Assembly (NCBI GenBank): GCA_025618425.1
Contig: CM046836.1
Span: 17,130,743-17,194,742 of the forward strand
Direction of reading: 5' to 3'
Origin: Heliocidaris tuberculata
Taxonomy: Eukaryota > Echinodermata > Echinoidea > Camarodonta > Echinometridae
DNA: 64,000 nucleotides
Positions 55,334-64,000 of the stretch are shown here, in pieces. Made by a program: the position numbers and the translations under genes. The notes under the pieces are model-generated. The model was not told where the DNA came from, searched no databases, and saw only the letters and a program-made list of their open reading frames with translations. The stretch's first letter is position 1, and every line of letters begins with the position of its first letter.

Positions 55334-55918
55334 TATTGCTGGTTATCCCTCACGCCGCGCCGGTGCGTCCTCATCATAATTATGTTGTCGTACATGTACA
55401 AAAATTGTATAGTAAATACATGTATAAAATTGCCCCCTTCCAGAAAATTTGGTGTGACGTGGATGCACTGTTTTTTATGTTTTTGTAACGATTTGTTCAT
55501 TGAATTAGATGATACTGCATTTTTTGTCTTATTGTTGACATTATTCCTATTATTCCTGTTATTACTTTTTTAATGTGTACTGTAGTTGTTTCTTAACTTG
55601 CACTTTTTGTAATCATGAAAATCAATAAAACATATGAATTAAAAAAACAGAATTGCTGTGATACATCTTACTGAGTAATATTCGGGGGAGCACAATACCT
55701 CCTCATACATTACAATCTTTTCTATCTTTACCCCAAACTTCTCCCGATAAAAACCTAAAGCTTAGTGCCAAATTAGCCTTATCTCATTTCAACACCCGTT
55801 TGGTGTGACTCCAAATATAAATAAGCCAAGGGAAAAAAATGAAATTGTGTGAGAGAGGAGTGTAGTATATTTAAAGTTGTCGGCATGGCGTACGTGTATT
55901 TGGGTTGAGTATGTTTAC

Positions 55919-56007
55919 AACATGCAGTGTCAATGACTTTTCCCATGTGTCTTGGCCGAGGTATAAACACTCCCAGATAAATATTTGTTCCTTCAAATCG
56001 GCAGCTT
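55919..56007 (-). CDS. Possible further upstream exon of the same gene
   Basis: Minus-strand acceptor TTTCCTCACACGCTGCAG has a good pyrimidine tract and the donor is TGTT|GTAAAC. The 89-nt interval is open (SCRFEGTNIYLGVFIPRPRH then MGKVIDTAC) and its end phase (1) matches the exon at 54487-54610. The donor is not ideal and another frame is also open here, so this is tentative. Confidence 0.35.
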
Positions 56008-56192
56008 CTGCAGCGTGTGAGGAAATGTGTGAGCCGTCACCTAAAATGAGGTCATAATACTCGTTTACCATCCCCCGGCCGACAGCGGACGAAGGATGAC
56101 GAAAGATATATTGACCTAAATTTCTTTAAAATCTTCATTTTAAGAATACGGGGATAGCACTCTCTAATTCTATTTGTCTCTATCCCTTCATA

Positions 56193-56194
<2 letters not shown>

Positions 56195-56241
<47 letters not shown>

Positions 56242-56275
56242 AACACACACACACATCCCCCACACACACTCTCTC
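56195..56275. repeat. (CT)n-(CA)n microsatellite
   Basis: CT run followed by CA run. Confidence 0.95.
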
Positions 56276-56589
56276 TCCTACCTACATTTTATCGATTTTC
56301 ATTACTAGTAACGAAGTGCAGAGGTTCAAAATATACGCCCTCATTGCTATTATCTTTGATAAAAAGTGACAACACATTTTTCTCGTATATTAAAATGAAC
56401 GTAAGAAATGAAAAAATAACATAATCAAGTTTTCATTATGTTTGAATGAAAAGTGATTGGAGAAATGGCTTTTTTCTCATTGTACTAGCTGAAAATGCAG
56501 TGTAAATTATATCTTTTAAAGTGTCAAACTGATAATGACATATGTTTATGAAAAATAAAAGACATTTGTTTTCAGGTAGGACATGAAAT

Positions 56590-57060
56590 CAAAGGGGGGG
56601 GGGGGGGGGGGAGAGAAGTTCAACTTGACCGATACAACATGTAAACATGGTAAAGGTTACAACGAAGCTGGGCTTTTAAACTCGCTCGGAAATGATTTGC
56701 ATGCCCCCGCGCGAGCCCTGCTTCGAATCAACTTGAGCCAAATATAGCACACATACGGATCAAGAACATCTTCAAATTCCTCTTCATGTTCAAGGCCTGG
56801 TAGTATGGGCAGCAAGAAAGCAAAAAAGAGAATGAAAGAGGATGAAAGAGAATGAAAGAGAAAGGTGAGATAGATGGAGAGGAGCGCTGAAGGTGATAGG
56901 AGGAGAATGATATGGGGCGAGAGAGATCAAGAAAGAGAGAGAGAGGGGGGGGGGGAGGGGAGGTCGAAATAGAGGTTTAATGGAGGACAGTCGGAAGGAA
57001 GAGAGAGGTTGCATGGGAAAGTTGAACAGGAGACAATGAGTGAGAAAGAGAGGGATAGGA
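56590..57060. repeat. Purine-rich tract with G-runs
   Basis: G-run of about 17 at 56595-56611, then a GA-rich stretch (56815-57055) with another G-run. Minus-strand low-complexity frames are not genes. Confidence 0.8.
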
Positions 57061-57079
57061 AGTGAGATTAAAGTTAAAG

Positions 57080-57449
57080 TTAAAGGGTACTAATCACCAG
57101 AAATAATTTTGCTCTGTATGTTAGAGGTTTCATGTATACTATATTCAAAATATGGGCTTCAAATATTACTTCTATAAAGAGATATTGCAATTTCAATTAC
57201 ACTCTCTGTAAGCGTAAAAGTGACTCGTGAGTAGACTACTCGACGCACCCTTACGCGCTCGCCAAGATAGAGGCTCGCGCGGAACCCAACTCGGAGTTCG
57301 GTTCCGCGCCAGCATTTTCATGTTATCCTTTATTTCCTTCATACTCATTAACTGTTGACCTATAGAATACTAGACAAAGTTCTTTGAGGTTGATTTTATA
57401 CTTTCTAGCTGTACACAAATTTTTTTTTCAGGTGATTGGTACACTTTAA
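57080..57449. mobile_element. 370-bp MITE with TTAAAG-GTAC-AATCACC ends
   Basis: TTAAAGGGTACTAATCACC mirrors GGTGATTGGTACACTTTAA at the other end, giving terminal repeats with TTAA tips. The middle has a small GC-rich dyad (CGCGCGGAACC...GGTTCCGCGCC). Confidence 0.75.
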
Positions 57450-57479
57450 AGTGAAAAAAAAAAACATTATGTAAGCTGG

Positions 57480-59095
57480 GGTAATGGGTGAGAACGGAAG
57501 ACTGAGAGGGAGAGAGAGAGAGAAGGGGGGGGGGGGATGAAAAGGACACGTGGCTCTAGTTCTATACTTTATGAGGTGAGGAAGATGAAAAGCGAATTTA
57601 GAGAAAATGTTACATGTGACTATTAAATACATGTTGATTGGTGAATATGGATATAGTGGGGTTTACCACATAGGAAACAGATAAAGGAATGTATAGTATT
57701 TTACAGGTGGAAATGAAGTGTTGGAAGTTATATTTATGGGGAAATGAAGAGGCAAGGAAATGAAAGTTGCCTGGCAATGTTAACCTTAATGATGACAGAG
57801 TGATGTAAAGAAATGTTTTTATAAATGTAGCAGCAGATAAAGTAGTCTTTATCGTTAGTTGCATTGCCACCATAAGCTAAATCAAACTGAACTACCTATT
57901 TTTCACTGCTTGTTTAGGCCTATAACTAAGCCAATAGATACTCATTGATATCTCGGCGAAGGCCATTATAATTGGTACGACATACAGATTCTTATCTCCT
58001 CGTCCCTTTCATGGAACCCCTTCCCATTCCAGTTATGATCCATAATGTAGTAAATCGATGCTGATTATTCGACCAGTGGTGTTGCCTCGCCTCCAACACC
58101 ACACCACTACCACCACGGGGTCACCCTATCTCACCAACCGCTGTCTACTTCTGGACCTGCAGGTATGCGACACCCCGGGCTCCGGTAGCGCTAATGGTCT
58201 CATCCTCGGCGAGTTTACCCGGTTGGAAGTAGTCCAACGTGAAATTTGATAATGGGTATGTAGAAGAAGCTTTTCATAACAAGGGGGCTCTAATATATGA
58301 AAGGGTTTGATTTTAAATGTTTTTTTTTTAGTCACAGGTTGTTGAAATACTCGCTCTTTACAACGTGGACACTTCAAGTGATTTTTGTCAATATACTGTC
58401 ATTTCACTTCTCCGGTGCCAGGAAAACAGGTACTTTCAAACCAATAAACATCATTTTTTGATTCAGTGATTATTGTCTTTCTTAATCAGCTTTTCTAACG
58501 GACCCTTATAACGATTTTCACATTTAAAAATAAATGCCTTTATTAAGCGACATTAGAAGTAGTGGTGCCGTATTTAAAGTGAGACCACTTGCCGAATAAA
58601 TATCATCCAACTCGACTGATCTGTTAAAATTCATGAATATGTATATTGGCAAACACTGATGAACTTTATTTATTTGAAGAAAAAAAAGGGAACCCAAAAA
58701 ATCATCCTCACAAGTATCCTCACTGCCGATACGCCCCTTATACAAATGGCCACATCATGGATTTAACCGTCAATGACAAGATAACTCTCTCCCTCCTTCT
58801 CCTCATTGGCATGACAGTCACATGGTCATGGCTACCCTAGTGTTGGTATTATCATCATCATCTACGGCATCGTTATCATCACAATTTTGCACATAGTCAA
58901 CACTTAAGTCACGCTAAGGCTTGTTTTTCATCTTCTATAGATCACCCTTGTGAAAAGTTAGTATGGAATGAAGAAAAAAAAAAATCCAGAGAAAAACACC
59001 TGCTCATTCGCAGAATAAACCCAACTGTGACACGATGTAGAAATATGCGGTGAGAATCCGGGCTGAAGGAACATGAAAGAGATCTTGATTGATTT
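57480..59095. other. Intergenic or intronic sequence, no firm feature
   Basis: Includes a short GC-rich interval (58130-58250) open in several frames on both strands, with weak splice-like sites. It might be an exon, but neither strand gives a consistent phase. Confidence 0.35.
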
Positions 59096-59103
59096 ATTGA
59101 TCA

Positions 59104-59242
59104 GCGCCCTGTTTCATAAAACTTGTCATCAATGACAAGTTGCAATAACCGTTACAAGCTACTGAGATCCTTGCATCTGATTGGCTGAGAGCAAATTTGT
59201 CGGTAAAAATCACTGACAAGACACTTGATGAAATGCCCCCCA
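59104..59242. mobile_element. About 140-bp MITE, copy e
   Basis: Same family as 11144-11282; ends GCCCTGTTTCATAAAACTTG and ACACTTGATGAAATGCCCCC. Confidence 0.85.
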
Positions 59243-59244
59243 GA

Positions 59245-60006
59245 ATCATTTTTTTTCAGTACTGAGAAAGCGTAAAGTAGGTTTTCAACTTTATTTCGGC
59301 ATATCCTTTACCACGTATGCAGCACACAGTTTGCTGGAAAAGTTCACACTTACAAAAAAGGACAAACTCAGCTAAAAATCCCGTGTGGATAACCCTCCAC
59401 TTGAAAGCTTTCCACTGCTGATTCTCCACTTATTGTTCATAATTGGCGAATGTGACAAAACTGAATTAACTACAAGATCTGTAAGGATCTGTCATCCATT
59501 GGCATGTTAAAAAAAATGACAGACTTGGGGTGGTTGCTTTCTTCAATAATGGATACTGAAAATTTTCTTGACACATTTGGCCGTATCTATAAAACTAGTA
59601 AGGGAAAATATGCTTGCCAGGGACCCCTCATGCCTAGTATTGCTTATTTCCTTTGTCAGATATTTGAATACATAGATCTACCCCCCCCCCTCCCCACCCC
59701 GCCCCCTGAAAAATAATCCTGGCCTGGATCCGCCCACTGCTTGAAATCCAGCGTACCTTTAAAAAGCCTCAAGGCAATCAATCAGATCTTTTTACTGTCA
59801 AGCCTAATATTGATTCTGTGAGAGTGCGGGTGGACAAGTATACATAAGCTTCGCGAGGGGGCATGACCTCTCCCTTTAAATATTGAATGTTCCCGGTTCG
59901 TTTTCCGGTGACGTCAACACTCGGTGCTCAGAGAATGTACGAAACTGTACAAGAAAGGAGACGAATGTAGCGGTTGCACGCTATATACATGCATTGGCAA
60001 CACATG
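59245..60006. other. Intergenic sequence, nothing recognised
   Basis: C-rich run at 59681-59705; no gene or element boundaries identified. Confidence 0.5.
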
Positions 60007-60014
60007 CTCCGCGG

Positions 60015-60846
60015 CAGTGGCGTATCTAGATATTCTGGCGCCCGGCCGGGCAGACTATCAAATCTGCGCCTCCCCCCCCCCCCCCCATGCCCAAACTCAG
60101 ATTAATGAGCGTTTAATTTAGAAAGGATGGCACTACGTGAAAATGAGCTTTGGTGCACATAACCCGGGGTTGTTAGCCCAACTGATGAGTTATTTTATCA
60201 GCGAGGGAGCAACGCGACCGAGCGGCAGATTTTTTTTCCCTTTCACCCCTCAAATTGAAATTCCTTATGTATTTTACCCTTACAAAAGTTTTTAAAAAAC
60301 AACAACAACAAAAAAACAACAACAAAAAAAAACCAAGGGAGTACAGCGACCTAGCAATAGTTTTTGTTTTGAAATTTTGAACATTCCTATTTTGGGGGGC
60401 GAAAAATGAATGAAAGCCCTGAAGAAATATATTTGATGAATTAAGTAAGGCCATTGCAAGGCAAATTTATGATTTCTTTCGAAGGTTCTGTACTTTGAAA
60501 GCGCTTTTTATGCACTTATATCCCATCAGGGGGCGCAAAATTTAACAAACTCCTGCCTTATGCGGGGGGGGGGGGGCAAAGCAACTAGAGTCAAGTAATG
60601 GTTAACACTTTAAAAACGCCATTAGGGGCGCAAAATAGCTAGATTTTGAACATAATCATGTGAGGGAGCAAAGCGACCGAGCTATAGAAAGTTTTTGCAT
60701 TTCAAACCCTAAAAAACACAATTTCTTATGCATTTTGTCTTGTATTTGTCCACCTTTTCTTTCTCTCTTTTGCGTTTTTTTTTGCGCCCCCCTTAAAGTG
60801 CCGTCCGGGGCACGTGCCCCCTCTGCCCCCCGTAGATACGCCACTG
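60015..60846. mobile_element. Non-autonomous hAT-type element, copy 2 (832 bp)
   Basis: Ends CAGTGGCGTATCTAG and TAGATACGCCACTG with a perfect 8-bp duplication CTCCGCGG (60007-60014 and 60847-60854). Closely similar to 18004-18822 along its length, same orientation; the main differences are a CAA-rich insert near 60297-60330 and a short deletion near the right end. Confidence 0.9.
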
Positions 60847-61179
60847 CTCCGCGGTTAAATTTTTGGTGGAAAGTGAATTCTAAACTTCGTCCTTGGGCCT
60901 ATAACACTACATTAAATCCCTCAAACCAAACCCTAACCCCAACAGAAAAACCCAATCGCAATCCAAGCTCTTATCCTATAAACATGTATGTCGCCAGAGC
61001 ACATATCGGTTCCAGGGACTCTACACTTCATACGAGACAATGCATTGTGTGAGTCGTGTCGATCGTTATTTTAAGGTAATTGGCGTATAGCAAACAAGCT
61101 AACATGATTACAATTTCGGCATATTGATCAACATGGCATATCTGGAAATCAATATCCATTAAGCAGCTTATTTTTAAAC

Positions 61180-61276
61180 CAAAATCAGGTATTCAGGTTC
61201 GTTCGAACAACCCAGCTGTTATCGCAGAGAATATTGTAATATCACAAGTAGCCGATGACCCACTTACTTTTGTATA
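61180..61276 (+). pseudogene. L1/Tx1-like LINE, RT fragment left of the mariner insertion
   Basis: Frame SNNPAVIAENIVISQVADDP then LTFV carries the RT catalytic box (usually YADD, here VADD). It stops at TA 61275-61276 and resumes after the mariner element at 63418. Confidence 0.65.
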
Positions 61277-63417
61277 CAGTGCGTCCCAATAAAAAGGAAA
61301 CCGGAGTTGTCAGCTATTTTCCAAGTAAAATAGAACAATTCATGTCATATAATATATATCATCATAAAGTTTAGCTCTTCCTCTTTCTTTTGACACCTAA
61401 TATGACACTTAAAATTTATGCATTGATGAGCAAGGAGAGTTTAAAATTTGAATGTCAAAATCAAGTTGCACAGAATAAGTGGTCAAGATTGGAAAGGACG
61501 CAGCAACGTTGGTTAACAAAGGGAGGGCTCATTAGCAATTCTTTGGTGTTCTTTTTTATGTTTCTTTCACCAAATTTCTCAATGAGAATGAATACGGTTT
61601 TAAGCACAAGCTTTTCACTTGCTTGCCTGACCATGCAGCTAACAACACAGCAAAGAGTTTTCCTAGTAACCGAATGGAACCGCACTGGAAGCCTTCAGGA
61701 AGTTGCCCAAGCTTTCCGTCGTCGGTTTCCTGATCGGAATGTTCCGTCAAAGTCAATGATCTGGAAGAACGTTCGAAAATACCAGAATGAAGGTACAAGT
61801 TTGAACCTCAACAAAGGCCGATCTGGGAGGCCAAGGTCAGTCCGAACAGAGGACAACATTGCCGCAGTTCAGCAGGAAGTAGCTGCAAATCCCCATGTCT
61901 CGACGAGAAGAAACGGACTTAGCATGTCAAGGTCTTCCTACCACATGATCATCCGACTGGATGCAGACATGCCCAGACGACTCCGATATTCCCAGTGGTT
62001 GCTGGATCGTGGCCCAAGGTTTGTTGAAAACCTCATCATTGGAGATGAAGCGTCCTTCTTGATGAACGGCAAGGTCAATAACCACAACGTCCGGCAGTAT
62101 GCTCCAATCCACAACCCACCACCGTTCCACTACGATGTCAACATCAGTCGCGAGAAGGTTTCCGTCTGGGTAGGACTCTGTGGTAATGGATCGTTGATCG
62201 GACCCTTCTTCTTCAACGGAAATCTCGATGGAGAACCCTACCTACATCTTATCAACGAAGACATCGTTCCAGAACTTGATCAACACTTCGTTCGCCAGCC
62301 TGATGGGAGCTTCGAAAGAGTCTGGTGGGTACAAGATGGAGCACCGCCTCATCGAAGATTAGTCGTCAGGGAGAGACTGCAGGAACTCTTCAACAACAGA
62401 GTCATCGCATTGAATCATGATGTCGAATGGCCTCCCAGGTAACCAGATCTCACCCCGTGTGACTTTTTTCTTTGGGGCTTTCTGAAGAGTAGGGTCTACA
62501 CCTCCCCACCACGAGACACTAATGACCTGCGTAACAGGATCGTGAGAGAGTGTGAGGCACTGCGGCACCAAGAACCCGTGATTCGCCAGGCAGTAGGAGC
62601 CATGAGGGGCAGAGCACAGGTGTGCGTGGACAGGCATGGTGGACATGTTGAGGGACGTTGGGGATAGAGTTACACGGTCCAAGATTTGTGAGTTGCTCTT
62701 GTAAAGGATGAAATAAAAAGAAATAAAACTTAGTTTCATCGTTTGTTTGTGTGTCGTTATTCGGTGTCACAATTAGGCGTCACAATTCTTTTAAGTGGAA
62801 AACAAGAGAAGACAGCAAGAGAGCAAGTTGAGATATGCAAGAGATTGAAAAGATTGAGGTTAGAATATCACTGAAATGAAATAAGAAGGTTGAAATGAAT
62901 TGAAGATAACTTAGCTAAAGAATGTTAAGGATTGAATAGAAATCGGGAATGAAAAATGGGGATGCATGCTGTGAAAATGTAAAAAGCGAAAAGATGCAAA
63001 TAGCCAGAAATGATTCATAACGTGAAACAGCAAGGAGTGAGCGAAAAGGGGAAATGAAAAGAAAAACCTGAATTAACAGAAACATGAAAACTGTTACAGA
63101 AACAGAAAACCAAACACAAGAAAGAAGATACTGAAGACAAAACAGAAAACGTGATAACAACATGAAGGGAATTGAAAACAAACTGGAATAATCTGCATTA
63201 AAACGTTCGCACCAATATTCTGTGCAAATCGATTCTTACATTAAGCTGGTATAATTGTTCTAAGTCGGTCAAGCATAAACAAATCTTCGTGTATTTGGTA
63301 TCACATAAAAGAAGAGACTTTATTCTTACTAAAAGTGTCCATGTTTTATTCCAATCCTATTTCATTATCAAGATATCTATCTCCAAAAACGGGTTTCCTT
63401 TTTTCTGGGACGCACTG
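61277..63417 (+). mobile_element. Tc1/mariner-type DNA transposon (2141 bp)
   Basis: Terminal inverted repeats of about 28 bp (CAGTGCGTCCCA then TAAAAAGGAAACC on the left; CAGTGCGTCCCA then AAAAAGGAAACC on the right, read inward) are bounded by TA at 61275-61276 and 63418-63419, the standard target duplication of the superfamily. It carries one transposase gene (61633-62667) and about 700 bp of purine-rich 3' sequence without a frame. It has inserted into a LINE reverse transcriptase. Confidence 0.92.
61633..62667 (+). pseudogene. Mariner-type transposase, one nonsense codon
   Basis: From ATG 61633 (MQLTTQQRVFLVTEWNRTGS) the frame has an N-terminal helix-turn-helix domain, the GRSGRPRSVRT hook, then a DDE catalytic domain: first Asp in LIIGDEASF, second in WWVQDGAPPHR, third in PDLTPCDFFLWG. 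41 residues separate the second and third Asp. Frame 61633-62442 ends at TAA where relatives have a Ser between WPPR and PDLTP; reading continues open to TAG 62665. The stretch between the helix-turn-helix domain and the first Asp looks shortened (RLDADMPRR), possibly an in-frame deletion. Upstream in-frame ATG at 61390 is unlikely to be the start. Confidence 0.88.
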
Positions 63418-64000
63418 TATAGTGTCTGGGAACTATGCTTTAAAAGAAGTGAAGTCATTTGGAGCTTTAGCAGAGCAGGACCAAAACTAAACTTAATAAA
63501 AACTGATGTCATGTCTACCTCTTTTCAAGAAGAATGTTTAGACAATTTAGAATGGACAAATGAGCCTATTAAATACTTAGGTGTAACTATAGAACGAAAA
63601 GAATCTGAAAGTTTAAACTGGAACTCAAAATTAGAGAAAGTAAAATCTTTGTTGCGAGTTTAGAACATGAAGAATCTGACATACTATACGGGGAAATAAA
63701 CAATCATAAAAACGCTTATTGTTTCTCAATTTATATACACTGCGACATGCCTTTCTATTCCACAAAGTATCATTACTACCTTAATCAAGTTGATTTACAA
63801 TTTTCTTTGGGGATCAAAGAAAGAAAAGGTCAAAAGAGCGGTTGTTACTCGTACAGCATCGAGTTGGGGTTTAGAGATGGTAGACATACGAACCAAATTT
63901 CAGTCATTGCAATTATCTTGGTTTTCAAAGTATATCAAAGGTGGTAAGTCGCAATGGAGAATAATTTTCCGATTTTAGATTAGTTTTATTAAAGATATAC
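63418..64000 (+). pseudogene. L1/Tx1-like LINE continuing after the mariner insertion
   Basis: Encodes FSRAGPKLNLIKTDVMSTSF, IKYLGVTIERKE, NWNSKLEKVKSLL, then in another frame KTLIVSQFIYTATCLSI, LIYNFLWGSKKEKVKRAVV and WGLEMVDIRTKFQSL. This is the ordered RT C-terminal pattern of L1-clade ORF2. It runs off the window end; at least one frameshift and stops. Confidence 0.8.

Noticed and set aside
55871..56071. 66-codon minus frame EQIFIWECLYLGQDTWEK as an exon
   Set aside because: Its phase does not join the exon at 54487-54610; the overlapping frame at 55919-56007 does and was listed instead at low confidence.
56790..57632. Minus-strand frames rich in Leu, Ser and Pro
   Set aside because: Translations of purine-rich low-complexity DNA.
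58126..58260. Possible exon (minus-strand SNFTLDYFQPGKLAEDETIS, or + strand NRCLLLDLQ before GTATGC)
   Set aside because: Both strands are open and the minus-strand donor CAG|GTCCAG is weak and out of phase with the exon at 55919; evidence is too thin to call.

Overview
The window is animal genomic DNA: AT-rich, intron-containing genes, tRNA-derived SINEs, several non-LTR retrotransposon clades, many short inverted-repeat elements and long microsatellites. The mix (an ABCC10 orthologue, vault-RNA-type Pol III genes, abundant MITEs) fits an invertebrate deuterostome, most likely an echinoderm; the species is inferred, not proven. There are no operons, CRISPR arrays or other prokaryotic features.

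Region 1 (about 0.3-21.9 kb, + strand): a complete coding set of 18 exons for an ABCC10/MRP7-type ABC transporter of about 1561 residues. Every exon-exon phase agrees. The introns hold MITEs, foldback elements, SINE pieces, a LINE fragment and an 819-bp hAT-type element. The reading frame stops shortly after the NBD2 H-loop region, and a decayed LINE begins about 65 bp later.

Region 2 (about 23.6-32.3 kb, + strand): seven copies of a 113-119 nt RNA gene. Each has a tRNA-like A box, a B box, a 3' T-run, matching ends that form a terminal stem, and mostly CRE- and TATA-like elements upstream. Ends and internal landmarks match vertebrate vault RNA, so I read this as a vault RNA gene cluster. It is the most notable system here. 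The spacers contain duplicated segments, L1-like and other LINE tails and long microsatellites.

Region 3 (about 36.9-56.0 kb, - strand): the 3' part of an unrecognised gene for a type I membrane protein with an extracellular part, one membrane segment and a poly-glutamate cytoplasmic tail. Three exons are well supported and one more is possible. One intron of about 15.6 kb holds a recent 3.47-kb non-autonomous LTR retrotransposon (two apparently identical 1427-bp LTRs and a tRNA-Leu primer site), a nested MITE stack, tandem repeats and a SINE.

Region 4 (about 57-64 kb): mostly transposons. These include a second hAT-type element with a perfect 8-bp target duplication and a 2.14-kb Tc1/mariner element with one nonsense codon, which has landed inside the reverse transcriptase of an L1/Tx1-like LINE that runs off the window end.

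The two protein genes and the RNA cluster have no evident functional link beyond being neighbours.
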